Below are positions 1 to 11,817 of a stretch of 64,000 bases of DNA, one piece after another. Source of the DNA: Staphylococcus sp. IVB6181 (GTDB taxonomy: Bacteria > Bacillota > Bacilli > Staphylococcales > Staphylococcaceae). Location of the stretch: contig NZ_CP095096.1 of NCBI RefSeq assembly GCF_025561445.1, forward strand, positions 2,552,001 to 2,616,000, written 5' to 3'. The position numbers and the translations under genes are program-made. Each line of letters begins with the position of its first letter. Within the stretch, counting starts at the first letter, position 1. The notes beneath the pieces are model-generated. The model ran no database searches. It saw only the letters and a list, made by a program, of their open reading frames with translations, and had not been told where the DNA came from.

Positions 1-37
1 TGTAAGGCAGATGCTCTCCCAGCTGAGCTAATTCTCC
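1..37 (-). tRNA. tRNA-Val (UAC), 5' part only
   Basis: Read on the minus strand, the sequence starts GGAGAATTAGCTCAGCTGGG, the acceptor strand and D arm of a tRNA, and runs to the window edge just past the anticodon. The bases at positions 34-36 are TAC, the valine anticodon. It follows the 5S gene at once, as the first member of a tRNA cluster that continues outside the window. Confidence 0.9.
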
Positions 38-48
38 GAATTATATTG

Positions 49-163
49 TCTGGCAACGTCCTACTCTTGCGGAACGTGAGTCCGACTACCATCGGCGCTA
101 AAGAGCTTAACTTCTGTGTTCGGCATGGGAACAGGTGTGACCTCTTTGCCATTGTCGCCAGAC
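49..163 (-). rRNA. rrf: 5S ribosomal RNA, not preceded by 23S
   Basis: The minus strand carries a complete 5S rRNA, nearly identical to the second copy at 62767-62880. The one difference I see is a G/A change in the GTGAGTCC / GTAAGTCC stretch. No 23S gene lies upstream on this strand. The 5S is preceded by AT-rich spacer and its own likely promoter, and followed by tRNA-Val 11 bases on. A 5S gene that leads a tRNA cluster upstream of a full rrn operon is, from memory, also the arrangement downstream of lysS in S. aureus. Confidence 0.93.
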
Positions 164-534
164 AATATATTACTTATTTATTTAAGTGGTTTTCAATAAC
201 TCACTTAAATTATTTTAACTTGTTTCGTTAACATTTGCAATGGTCAATTTTACACTCAGTTAAAATCTTTTTTACAAATGTGTAACGCGTTCTTTTTGAC
301 GACCCTTTAATATTACTACTTTATGAATCTTTTGTCAACACTTATGTATCATTTTTTTGATTCTTTTATAATCATACAAAATCTCTCATAAAACGTTGCT
401 TTATTTCGTAGAACAATTAACAATTATACAGGGTTTTCAAAATAATGCAAGTGGTTTTTCAAACTTTTTTAAAGTTATTTACATTTCCTGCCTCTCTCTC
501 ATCTGATCGCTCTATATTACCGCTTTTCAATGCA
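164..534. other. AT-rich spacer between the group II intron and 5S
   Basis: About 370 bases without a credible coding region. It is the 3' exon side of the intron insertion and the leader of the 5S-tRNA transcript. The only feature I support in it is the promoter at 310-338. Confidence 0.6.
310..338 (-). promoter_or_regulatory. Probable sigma-A promoter for the 5S-tRNA cluster
   Basis: On the minus strand a perfect TTGACA (338-333) is followed after 17 bases by TAATAT (315-310). It points at the 5S gene about 150 bases away. It is the best -35/-10 pair in the AT-rich spacer. No start site is proven. Confidence 0.5.
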
Positions 535-610
535 ATCGAGTAGGAGAGTAATCATTAATTGAATACTCGTCCTCTCACACCACCGTGCGTACGGTTCCGT
601 ACACGGCGGT
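535..610 (-). ncRNA. Group II intron domains V and VI
   Basis: Domain V is 610-579 on the minus strand. ACCGCCGTG pairs with CACGGTGGT, there is a two-base CG bulge, then TACG pairs with CGTA around a GAAC loop. Domain VI is the hairpin 568-546 (GAGTA...TACTC). The stop codon of the maturase region abuts domain V. The bulge, tetraloop and hairpin size fit the catalytic core of a group II intron. Confidence 0.75.
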
Positions 611-1907
611 TCAATATCTTGCGTAAGCAGACTCTGCGAGTCGGGCTAGTGGTACTAGACCCCACTTGTAGAGTCTATTTGTTGTAAGCGCATGATGAAC
701 CTCATGCGTTTTGGAAAGCCTCCAATACTTCTTTCTTGAGTTCGCAATACGCATGGCACCATTGTGGTCTAATCCGTATTTTCGAAGCATTTTGTATTTT
801 GTTTTGACCTTCTTCCATCGCTTTAAAATAAGTTGTCTGATTCGATGGTTCAACCACTCTTGCATTTCGCGGATAAATCCTTTAACAAAACCTCTGCCAA
901 AATAGTTTATCCAACCTCTAGTAATCGCGTTGATTCCTGTTATAATGTTCAGTAAATGTGCCAGGTCTATTTCTTCTTGTGACCCACTTTAATTTGGCTT
1001 TTAAATTTCTTTTTGCTTCCATAGTGGGTCTGAAACGACAAGTGCCATTTATTTTCGTTATCAGACAACTCAAGAACTTTAAACGTGTGGGAGAGCCTAC
1101 CTTACTTTTATCTTTATTCACTGTTAATTTCAGGTCCTTTTCGATAAAGTTTGTGATACTCTCCATAACACGTTGTCCGGCACGTTTTGATTTAACAAAG
1201 ATGACGAAGTCATCTGCGTATCTCACAAAACGATGTCCGCGCTTCTCTAATTCTTTATCCAGCTCATGCAAATAGATATTACACAACAAGGGAGATATAA
1301 CCCCACCTTGAGGGGCGTCTGTCTTTCTTTCTGCGTATTCGCCAGACAGGTCTGCAGACCCGCTTTGTAAACTTTTGCGGATAAATTTAGAGATAGCTTT
1401 ATCTTGTATAAAGCGTTCAAACAAGTACATCAATTTGTCATGGTTCAACGTGTCAAAACATTGTTTTAAGTCACAGTCTACGACTGTGTGATAACCCTCC
1501 TCATAGTATTGGATACATTGTTTTAATGCAGTACCTGTACTATGATTTGGTCTAAACCCATGACTATGTTTCGAAAACTGGCGATTTATCATCGGTTCGA
1601 TAACTTGTTTGATTGCTTGTTGGATAACTCTATCCCTTGCGACGGGAATTCCAAGAATTCTCTTTTTGCCATTCGGTTTTGGAATGGCTACTTTCTTAAC
1701 TGCTTGCGGTTTATACGTACCGTTAAGCAGTTTTCCTTTTATCTGTGGATAGAATTCTCTGAAGTGAGCATGTAACTCTTTAACCTTCATCCCATCGATT
1801 CCAGGAGAGCCATTATTTTTAACAACTTTCTTGATTGCTTTCTCTATGTTGTTCTTTCTTACAACAAGTTCCATCAGTGATGGAGTCTCACGATACATTT
1901 CTTTCAT
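611..1907 (-). pseudogene. ltrA: Group II intron reverse transcriptase/maturase, frameshifted
   Basis: The first frame (1907-918) gives 329 residues with the usual RT blocks: KPNGKKRILGIP, the FSKHSHGFRP block, PQGGVISPLL, and the catalytic RYADD motif. It then runs out of frame into ...HYNRNQRDY and stops. The adjacent frame continues the protein as LNIITGINAITRGWINYFG and on through the maturase domain X (RQLILKRWKKVKTKYKM, ANSRKKYWR) to 611. The shift of one base lies near 940-960. A repaired protein would be about 430 residues, without an endonuclease domain, as in class C introns. No strong ribosome binding site precedes the ATG at 1907. An in-frame stop lies just upstream, so this start is about right. 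Confidence 0.88.
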
Positions 1908-2407
1908 ATCAACTAAGATTTACTGTACACATCTGCTTATCTTTTTCGTTCCACTACTTATCTTCCACAGACTGCCAATTTGCATTGTTTTCGGTACTTC
2001 GTAAATCTATAACCTCCATTCTTTACTTTGTATTTAATATTGTTCAGTCCTTCGGTACATTTTCCCTACTATGACTTCTGCTGACTTCTCATAATTCGTT
2101 GTTACTACGATTCGAAGAATCGCTTATGAGACCTCCTCGGGTAAGATTAACCACTTTCCACTCATGTCATTGCATCATTTACTCATACGAATTCGGGCAG
2201 TATCGGACTTTGTTTTGTTAAGCAAACTCATCCGTTCGCATAAGCCTTGATATGATGTTTCTATTCGTCAATGCGAGTGTTTGCGTCCGACTTCCTTCAG
2301 ATTCCACCTCGCGATGGACACCCTTGTCTTTCGCTAACAGTTCCTACTGCCAAGCCTGTAATGGACTTTCACCATCAAGTTGCTAATCATGCCGAGCGCA
2401 CTTATAA

Positions 2408-2443
2408 AAGCAGGCGGCCTTCTGTTTAAAAGGCTGCCTGCTT
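2408..2443 (-). terminator. lysS terminator and intron target
   Basis: A 12-base-pair stem (AAGCAGGCAGCC with GGCCGCCTGCTT, one mismatch) around a 12-base loop, followed on the minus strand by TTTTATAA and then the intron. It closes the lysS transcript and is probably the structure recognised by the intron on insertion. Confidence 0.85.
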
Positions 2444-2485
2444 CTTGATTTCAATATTAATTTCATCTTAATATCGCTGCTGATC

Positions 2486-3985
<1,500 letters not shown>

Positions 3986-4981
3986 TTAAGCTTCTTGAGT
4001 TGCTTTAGCTGCAGTGGCTTCTTTTTGGAAATCCTGCAGTATATCAATCATTTCTTGTTCAGTGTTGGCTTGATTCAATGCTTTACGCGCTTTCCCGTTA
4101 CCTTTCACACCTTTAAGATACCAAGATGCATGCTTGCGCATTTCCATAACGCCAACCTTCTCACCTTTTAATTCTACTAGTCGGCGCAAATGTAATAAAG
4201 CAATTTCTACTTTTTCTTTCACTGTAGGTTCATCCATCAGCTCGCCAGTCTCTAAATAATGCACTGTACGATAAATCATCCAAGGATTGCCTAAAGCTTC
4301 GCGGCCGATCATTACCGCATCTACACCTGTTTCTTCCAGCATTTTTTCCGCAAGTTCCGGACTTGTGACATCTCCGTTGCCGATAACAGGAATATTTACC
4401 GCTTCTTTCACTTGTCTGATAATATCCCAGTCTGCTTTGCCTTCATACATTTGGACACGTGTACGGCCATGCAGCGAAATCGCTGATGCTCCGGCACGTT
4501 CTGCTGCTTTAGCATTCTCCACTGCATAAATATGGTCTTCGTCCCAGCCGATACGCATTTTGCATGTCACAGGTTTGTTTACTCTCTCTACAACGGCTGA
4601 AACCATCTCATAAATCTTATTAGGGTCAAGCAGCCATCTTGCTCCGGCTTCGCAGCGGATAATCTTATTAACAGGGCAGCCCATATTAATATCGATAATA
4701 TCTGCTGTCGTATTCTGGTCGACATAAACTGCCGCTTCAACTAAACTTTCCTTTTCACCGCCGAAAATCTGCAATGATAACGGTCGCTCGTTTTCATCGA
4801 TATACAACATATTCATTGTTTTCGGGTTATTGAATAAAATGGCTTTGTCGCTTACCATTTCGGCACATACTAAGCCTGCGCCGAACTCTTTAACCGTCAA
4901 TCTGAATGCAGAGTTGCATACACCCGCCATAGGTGCAAGCACGACTCTGTTGTCGATTTCGACATCTCCAATCTTCCACAT
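3986..4981 (-). CDS. dusB: tRNA-dihydrouridine synthase, DusB type
   Basis: FMN-dependent TIM-barrel enzyme that reduces specific uridines of tRNA. The 331-residue protein shows the VLAPMAGVCNSAFR start of the family, the DINMGCPVNKI motif with the catalytic Cys, KMRIGWD, SLHGRTRVQMY, VIGNGDV and the FMN phosphate-binding MIGREALGNPW. It sits between folK (30 bases upstream) and lysS (12 bases downstream), as in Bacillus yacF. The C-terminal ~80 residues form the helical domain. A GAGAGG site precedes the ATG. Confidence 0.93.
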   Translation of the reverse strand: MWKIGDVEIDNRVVLAPMAGVCNSAFRLTVKEFGAGLVCAEMVSDKAILFNNPKTMNMLYIDENERPLSLQIFGGEKESLVEAAVYVDQNTTADIIDINMGCPVNKIIRCEAGARWLLDPNKIYEMVSAVVERVNKPVTCKMRIGWDEDHIYAVENAKAAERAGASAISLHGRTRVQMYEGKADWDIIRQVKEAVNIPVIGNGDVTSPELAEKMLEETGVDAVMIGREALGNPWMIYRTVHYLETGELMDEPTVKEKVEIALLHLRRLVELKGEKVGVMEMRKHASWYLKGVKGNGKARKALNQANTEQEMIDILQDFQKEATAAKATQEA

Positions 4982-5011
4982 AATAATTACCTCTCAATCT
5001 ATCTCTCGCAT

Positions 5012-5480
5012 TTAATGAAATTTCTTCACAGTTTCGTCTGGAACAGTTATCTCTTTAATCTTTTTCTGTGTTCTCGGCTCTACCTTGTCCGGCGCAATCT
5101 CTTGCAGTGGAATCAAGACAAAAGCACGTTCTGTCATTCGCGGATGCGGAATACTCAAATCTTTTGTTTCAATAATCTCATCGCCGTATAATAATATATC
5201 AATATCTAAAGTACGCGGACCCCAACGTTCTTTGCGTACACGATGCAATTGCTGTTCTATCGCTAAACCGCGTTCTAATACTTCATGCGGCGATAGTTCT
5301 GTTTCTATTTTTATACATAAATTCAAAAAGTCAGGCTGATCCACATATCCGACAGGTGCTGTTTCATAAAATGAGGAAACTTTGATAACTTCTATACCTT
5401 GCTGTTCATCCAGCAAATCGATGGCTGCTTTTAATTGTGCTTCTCTATCTCCGACATTGCTGCCGAGTCCTAAAAATACT

Positions 5481-5488
<8 letters not shown>
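5012..5488 (-). CDS. folK: HPPK, folate biosynthesis
   Basis: 2-amino-4-hydroxy-6-hydroxymethyl-dihydropteridine pyrophosphokinase: transfers pyrophosphate from ATP to the pterin before dihydropteroate synthase acts. The 158 residues carry the family signatures [10 protein letters not shown], the [15 protein letters not shown] pterin-binding stretch and [15 protein letters not shown] with the metal-binding Asp pair. Its start overlaps the end of folB by 8 bases, so the two are translationally coupled. Last of the three fol genes here. Confidence 0.96.
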
Positions 5489-6661
<1,173 letters not shown>

Positions 6662-6728
6662 TTATATTATATCAAATTTTTGATTAATGACCGACCCCGA
6701 GTGTTCGATCAAGACCATCAATAAAAAA

Positions 6729-6768
6729 ACTGCCGTGCAATCCCTCAACGTGGAATTTAACCGGCAGT
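6729..6768 (-). terminator. cysK terminator
   Basis: ACTGCCG at 6768-6762 pairs with CGGCAGT at 6735-6729 on the minus strand, with a long 26-base loop, followed by TTTTTTTAT. It lies 16 bases after the cysK stop codon. Confidence 0.8.
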
Positions 6769-6783
6769 TGTGATACTATCTCA

Positions 6784-7719
6784 TTATTTTTCTTCGAAAG
6801 AATATAAAGGTGTTGATAGGTAACGTTCACCATTACTTGGTAATACAGTTACAACTGTTTTGCCTTTACCTAATTCTTTTGCTTTTTGAATTGCAGCGTG
6901 GATTGCAGCACCAGAAGAAATACCTGCTAAGATACCTTCTTCTTTCGCAACTTTGCGTGCAGTTTCCATCGCAATATCGTTGCCTACTTTAATTACTTCA
7001 TCATAAATTTCAGTGTTCAATGTGTCAGGAACAAAGCCTGCACCTAAACCTTGTAATTTATGAGGACCTGGTTCTCCGCCGCTTAATACAGGTGAGCCTT
7101 CAGGTTCGATAGCTACGATATCAATATCAGGGTATTTTTCTTTCAATACTTTGCCTGCGCCTGATAAAGTACCGCCAGTACCTACACCTGCTAAGAATGC
7201 ATCGATTGTACGGCCTTCGAATTGTTCTACAAGTTCAGGACCAGTTGTTAACTCGTGAATACGAGGGTTAGCTGGGTTTTCGAATTGCTGCGGTTCATAG
7301 TAACCGTATTTTTCTTTTAATTCTTTTGCTTTTATGATTGCGCCTTTCATCGCTTCTGAGCCCGGTGTTAAAACAACTTCTGCACCGTATGCTTTTAATA
7401 AGTTGCGACGTTCAAGACTCATTGTTTCAGGCATTGTAAATACAGCTTTATAACCTTTTGCTGCTGCAACGAATGCTAAACCGATACCTGTGTTGCCGCT
7501 TGTAGGTTCAACAAGTGTGTCGCCCGGTTTGATTTTGCCGTCTTTCTCAGCTTGTTCAACCATTGCTAATGCGATACGGTCTTTAACTGAGCCGCCTGGG
7601 TTTTGATATTCTAACTTAACGTAAATGTCAGCTGCATCTTCAGGTACAACATTGTTTAATTTAACAACTGGTGTATCCCCAATAATTTGAGTAATGTTAT
7701 CTACAGGTTTCTTTGCCAT
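6784..7719 (-). CDS. cysK: Cysteine synthase A (O-acetylserine thiol-lyase)
   Basis: PLP enzyme that makes cysteine from O-acetylserine and sulfide. The 311 residues include the PLP lysine in [11 protein letters not shown], the substrate loop [11 protein letters not shown], the PLP-phosphate loop [10 protein letters not shown] and the C-terminal [11 protein letters not shown]. Single-gene unit: the hslO terminator lies upstream and its own terminator downstream. In staphylococci this gene is generally under the sulfur regulator CymR; I could not identify an operator with confidence in the 291-base leader. Confidence 0.96.
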   Translation of the reverse strand: MAKKPVDNITQIIGDTPVVKLNNVVPEDAADIYVKLEYQNPGGSVKDRIALAMVEQAEKDGKIKPGDTLVEPTSGNTGIGLAFVAAAKGYKAVFTMPETMSLERRNLLKAYGAEVVLTPGSEAMKGAIIKAKELKEKYGYYEPQQFENPANPRIHELTTGPELVEQFEGRTIDAFLAGVGTGGTLSGAGKVLKEKYPDIDIVAIEPEGSPVLSGGEPGPHKLQGLGAGFVPDTLNTEIYDEVIKVGNDIAMETARKVAKEEGILAGISSGAAIHAAIQKAKELGKGKTVVTVLPSNGERYLSTPLYSFEEK

Positions 7720-7973
7720 AAAAAAACGCTCCTTTATTCTTGAAAGTTATTTAAATAAGCTACCAGAACCTTGTTATCCATTACACCCCAAAAACAACGC
7801 CATTCTGATACTTAAATATGCGATTTTATTTCTACTAAACCTTATCTATCTCATCGGATATTGTTATTTTATCAAACTTGTATGACATTCTACAAGTTCA
7901 TTGTCTCTACTCTTAATTATTTCCTATTTTGTAAAAAAGAAACCTTTTGAAAAATCAGCTGAAAAAAGCAAAA

Positions 7974-8000
7974 AAGCCGGAGCCTTTTATGCCCCAGCTT
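7974..8000 (-). terminator. hslO terminator
   Basis: On the minus strand AAGCTGGGGC and GCTCCGGCTT form a 10-base-pair stem (with G-U pairs) around a 7-base loop, followed by TTTTTTGC. It begins 10 bases past the hslO stop. Confidence 0.82.
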
Positions 8001-8010
8001 CAAAAAATAT

Positions 8011-8898
8011 TTATTTTGCTTGCAGCTCTTCAATCAAACCTTGAAGTTCCGCTTCACTGTAATGATATTTCGAACAGCAGAAATGACATTCTGCTTCTGC
8101 CCCGTGATCTTCATCAATCATGCTTTGGATTTCCGCTTCGCCTAATCCTTTAATCGCATTCAAGAATTTTTCATGACTGCAGTTGCATTCAAATCTTACC
8201 GGTGCTGTTTCTAAGAATTTCACATGCTCTTCTCCCAAAATTTCAATTAACAATTCTTCGGGAGACAAGCCTTGATCGATTAATTGAGAAACAGGTGTCA
8301 TGTGTGTAATGGCCTGTTCTACTTTTTCGATTGTTTCTTCTTTGGCATTCGGCATAACTTGGATAATAAAGCCGCCTGCTGCTTTGATTGAATTATCCGG
8401 ATTGACTAATACACCTAGTCCTACTGATGAAGGAACTTGTTCACTTGTCGCATAATAATATGTGAAGTCTTCACCCAATTCACCTGAAACAATCGGACTA
8501 GATCCGGAGAAGTAATCTTTCATACCGACATCTTTAACTACTGTTAAAGTACCATCTGTACCTACAGCACGGCGTACATCCAATTTGCCTTGGTCATTAA
8601 GCGGGAAGTGTGTTTGCGGGTTCGTTACATATGCACGAATATCCCCTTTTGCATTAGCATCTGCGACAATACGTCCGATTGGTCCGTGTCCGTCTACTGT
8701 TACAGTTAATTTCTGATCACCTTTTAACATTGCGCCCATCATAGCTGTTGCAGTCATCGTACGGCCTAAAGCTGCTGAAGCAGTCGGCCATGTGTAATGT
8801 CTTGTTTGTCCTTCTTGCACTGTATTGGTAGTGACTGCTGCATAAGCTCGGATATCACCATCAAATGCTAGTGCTTTTACTATATAATCTTGAGTCAT
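8011..8898 (-). CDS. hslO: Redox-regulated chaperone Hsp33
   Basis: Cytoplasmic holdase that binds unfolding proteins under oxidative stress. The 295-residue protein has the N-terminal dimerisation/substrate domain and, near the C-terminus, the zinc-binding redox switch with four cysteines: ECNCS and CHFCC (CxC ... CxxC). It follows ftsH, a partner quality-control gene, and is separated from it by a strong hairpin. Length is normal. Confidence 0.96.
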   Translation of the reverse strand: MTQDYIVKALAFDGDIRAYAAVTTNTVQEGQTRHYTWPTASAALGRTMTATAMMGAMLKGDQKLTVTVDGHGPIGRIVADANAKGDIRAYVTNPQTHFPLNDQGKLDVRRAVGTDGTLTVVKDVGMKDYFSGSSPIVSGELGEDFTYYYATSEQVPSSVGLGVLVNPDNSIKAAGGFIIQVMPNAKEETIEKVEQAITHMTPVSQLIDQGLSPEELLIEILGEEHVKFLETAPVRFECNCSHEKFLNAIKGLGEAEIQSMIDEDHGAEAECHFCCSKYHYSEAELQGLIEELQAK

Positions 8899-8964
8899 TT
8901 GAGCTACTCCTTTTTACTTTGAAATTTCTATTTTCACTGCGTCTGCATGTTCATTTCAGCTTAA

Positions 8965-9009
8965 AAAATCTCTTTCTGCGTATTCCTAATCATAGCAGAA
9001 AGAGATTTT
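8965..9009 (-). terminator. ftsH terminator
   Basis: A 15-base-pair near-perfect stem (AAAATCTCTTTCTGC with GCAGAAAGAGATTTT) around a 15-base loop between ftsH and hslO. The T-rich flank makes it able to act in both directions. Confidence 0.8.
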
Positions 9010-9045
9010 AAACTACATTATTTAGTTTCAGACAATAGAACTGTC

Positions 9046-11151
9046 TTATTTGTCAGTACGTCTGTCAGAATCATCAGCATCATGGTTATCATGCTTTGTT
9101 TCATCTTCAGATGATTCATCTGCATGAGTGTGTCCATCTTGATGTGCTTCTTCTTCTTTTTGACGTTTTTCTTGTTCATCTAATTCAGCATCTTCTGCTT
9201 GGTGTTGCTTGTCATCTTCGCGCACTTCATCAAGGATTTCGTCGTAAGATTTTCCGAATTTGCCTTCTTGGAATTCTTCGCCGCCTTGTTTCACAACTTT
9301 TGCATCTTCATAATTCACTTTAGGCAACTTGCCTTCGTAGAATAATGAATGGATTTGTTCGCGAACCAATGTTTCTTCTGTTAACAATGTCTTCGCAATC
9401 AATTTAAGCTGATCTTCGTGCTCAAGCAAGATTTGTTTACAACGTTCATATTGTTCTTTGATGATACGTTGAACTTCTTTATCGATTTCATATGCGATTT
9501 GACCAGAGTATTCCTGTTCGCCTTGCATATCTTTACCTAAGAAGACTTGACCGCCGCTCTTCGTAAACTGCATAGGTCCGAGTTTCTTACTCATACCGTA
9601 TTCAGTTACCATTGAGCGCGCAATTTGTGTTGCACGTTCGAAGTCGTTTGAAGCACCTGTAGACACTTCATTAAAGTTGATATCTTCAGATACACGACCA
9701 CCGAGCAATCCGCAAATCTTATCAAGCAATTCTGGTTCTGTCATTAAGAAGCGATCTTGCTTAGGCAGCATCATTGCATAGCCGCCTGCTTGACCACGCG
9801 GTACAATCGTAACTTTATGTACGACTTCCGCTTCATCCAGTACCATACCGATAATTGTATGACCTGCTTCGTGGTGTGCAACGATATTGCGTTCTTTTTC
9901 AGAAATAACACGAGATTTCTTAGCCGGACCTGCGATAACACGGTCAGTTGCTTCTTCAATATCTCGCATATCGATTTTCTTCTTGCCGTCGCGCACTGCA
10001 ATTAATGACGCTTCATTCAGCAAGTTTTCTAAATCGGCACCAGAGAAACCTGGTGTTCTTTGCGCAATCGCTTTTAAGTCTACTGTTTCATCAAGCGGTT
10101 TGTTTCTGGCATGTACGTAAAGAATCGCTTCACGGCCTTTAACATCCGGACGACCCACTTGAATTTGACGGTCGAAACGACCTGGACGAAGTAAGGCTGG
10201 ATCAAGGATATCAGGACGGTTTGTTGCCGCAATCATGATAATGCCTTCGTTTTCGCCGAAGCCATCCATTTCAACTAATAATTGGTTCAGCGTTTGTTCA
10301 CGTTCATCGTGACCGCCGCCGACACCGGCACCACGTTGACGACCCACTGCGTCAATCTCATCAATAAAGATGATACAAGGTGCGTTTTTCTTCGCATTTT
10401 CGAATAAGTCGCGGACACGGCTGGCACCGACACCAACGAACATTTCTACGAAGTCAGAACCGCTGATAGTGAAGAACGGTACACCCGCTTCACCAGCTAC
10501 AGCACGGGCAAGCAATGTTTTACCTGTACCTGGAGGACCCACTAAGAGTACCCCTTTAGGGATTCTTGATCCCATTTCCTTAAATTTCTTATTATCTTTC
10601 AAGAAGTCGACAATTTCGATTAATTCTTGTTTTTCCTCATCTGCACCGGCTACGTCAGAGAAACGTACACGGCGTTTTTGGTTGTCGTACATCTTCGCTT
10701 TGGATTTACCAAAGTTCATCATACGTCCGCCGCCTCCGCCGCCTTGTGCTTGACTAAGGAAGAATATGAATAATAAAGCAATAACCAATACTGGAATCAA
10801 CGTTGAAAGAATACTTACAAATACACTTTGTTTTTCTTCTTCTTTAACTGTAAATTTTAAATCTTTTTGTTTTTGTGCTTCATCTGTGACTTTCTGCAAG
10901 TCTTTTTCGTTATTATATAACATCGTTGAAGAATAATCTTCACCGTTCTTGGTCTTTCCAGTTACCATATAAACGTTCTGCTCAGGCTGGATTTCTAATG
11001 ATTTCAAATCGCCTTTTTCGAGTTTTTCGAAGAACTGTGAATATGATAGTTGTTTCGGCATATTGCCGTTACCATTCAGCCAGGAAAATAAACCGAATAT
11101 AAAAACGCCAATGATTGCGATTACAAGCACATTGCGAAAAGCTTTCTGCAT
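9046..11151 (-). CDS. ftsH: ATP-dependent zinc metalloprotease FtsH
   Basis: Membrane-anchored AAA+ protease that degrades misfolded membrane proteins and regulators. The 701-residue protein has two N-terminal membrane segments (about residues 6-24 and 109-133) around an extracytoplasmic domain. The AAA domain has Walker A GPPGTGKT, Walker B IIFIDEID and the arginine-finger region RPGRFDRQI. The metalloprotease site is HHEAGH. The C-terminal ~60 residues are a highly charged tail rich in Asp, Glu, His and Lys, longer than the minimal FtsH. It is downstream of tilS and hpt, the common Firmicute order. Confidence 0.96.
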   Translation of the reverse strand: MQKAFRNVLVIAIIGVFIFGLFSWLNGNGNMPKQLSYSQFFEKLEKGDLKSLEIQPEQNVYMVTGKTKNGEDYSSTMLYNNEKDLQKVTDEAQKQKDLKFTVKEEEKQSVFVSILSTLIPVLVIALLFIFFLSQAQGGGGGGRMMNFGKSKAKMYDNQKRRVRFSDVAGADEEKQELIEIVDFLKDNKKFKEMGSRIPKGVLLVGPPGTGKTLLARAVAGEAGVPFFTISGSDFVEMFVGVGASRVRDLFENAKKNAPCIIFIDEIDAVGRQRGAGVGGGHDEREQTLNQLLVEMDGFGENEGIIMIAATNRPDILDPALLRPGRFDRQIQVGRPDVKGREAILYVHARNKPLDETVDLKAIAQRTPGFSGADLENLLNEASLIAVRDGKKKIDMRDIEEATDRVIAGPAKKSRVISEKERNIVAHHEAGHTIIGMVLDEAEVVHKVTIVPRGQAGGYAMMLPKQDRFLMTEPELLDKICGLLGGRVSEDINFNEVSTGASNDFERATQIARSMVTEYGMSKKLGPMQFTKSGGQVFLGKDMQGEQEYSGQIAYEIDKEVQRIIKEQYERCKQILLEHEDQLKLIAKTLLTEETLVREQIHSLFYEGKLPKVNYEDAKVVKQGGEEFQEGKFGKSYDEILDEVREDDKQHQAEDAELDEQEKRQKEEEAHQDGHTHADESSEDETKHDNHDADDSDRRTDK

Positions 11152-11268
11152 GCGTTTTTTCCTCCTACTCCAATAATAAAACTAACAAAAATTGTAACAC
11201 AATATAACTTTTAATGGCTAGTATTTCAACTTTGTAGAAAAAGTAAGCCATCTATGTTATTCGAATGT

Positions 11269-11811
11269 TTATTTGTTTTGGTAAACTTCCGGTTTCAACG
11301 TTCCGATGTACGGAAGATTACGATAATACTCTGCATAATCCAAACCATAACCTACCACAAATTCATCTGGAATTTTGCGGCCGACATATTTTGCTTCAAT
11401 GTCTGCTTTACGGCGGTTAGGTTTATCTAATAACGTTACGATTTCTAACGAATTCACACGACGTGATTTTAACAATTCAGTAATCGATTTCAAAGTTGTA
11501 CCTGTTTCAAGAATATCTTCGACAATCAATACATCTTTATTTTCGATTGAACCGCCTAAATCTTTTAAAATTTTAACTTCTCCTGTTGATTCTGTTCCGC
11601 CGTGATAACTTGATACATCCATAAAATCAATGGAAAGATGTGTATCAATACGCTTGATTAAATCCGACATGAACATTGCTGAACCTTTTAAGATACCTAT
11701 ACAAACAAGATTTTTATCCGCATAGTCCTCTGTGATTTTTGCACCTAATTCACGACAAATCTGTTGAATCTCATCTTCTGTCATTAGTACTTCTTTTAAA
11801 TCGTCCTTCAT
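11269..11811 (-). CDS. hpt: Hypoxanthine phosphoribosyltransferase
   Basis: Purine salvage: makes IMP or GMP from hypoxanthine or guanine and PRPP. The 180-residue protein shows the type I PRPP-binding loop VLIVEDILETGTTL, the flexible-loop region SSYHGGTESTGEVK and the C-terminal VVGYGLDYAEYYRNLP. It begins 6 bases after tilS ends and precedes ftsH, so tilS-hpt are co-transcribed. The start at 11811 fits the family. Confidence 0.96.
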   Translation of the reverse strand: MKDDLKEVLMTEDEIQQICRELGAKITEDYADKNLVCIGILKGSAMFMSDLIKRIDTHLSIDFMDVSSYHGGTESTGEVKILKDLGGSIENKDVLIVEDILETGTTLKSITELLKSRRVNSLEIVTLLDKPNRRKADIEAKYVGRKIPDEFVVGYGLDYAEYYRNLPYIGTLKPEVYQNK

Positions 11812-11817
11812 TTTCGG

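Larger units (their letters stand above)
535..2401 (-). mobile_element. Group II intron (IIC-like), full length, maturase frameshifted
   Basis: On the minus strand the element opens with GTGCG at 2401, the group II 5' consensus. It has about 490 bases of structured non-coding domain I-IV sequence, then a reverse transcriptase gene, then domains V and VI, and ends in ...CTACTCGAT at 535. It lies 6 bases past the hairpin of the lysS terminator, where group IIC introns typically insert. The domain V lower stem contains a CGC triad, also typical of class C. The maturase is broken, so the intron may depend on a maturase from elsewhere or be immobile. Exact 3' end: plus or minus a few bases. Confidence 0.82.

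Noticed and set aside
46..231. Open frame across the 5S gene
   Set aside because: It translates rRNA; no ribosome site or homology.
10370..10753. 127-codon plus-strand frame opposite ftsH
   Set aside because: Antisense shadow of the conserved AAA domain.
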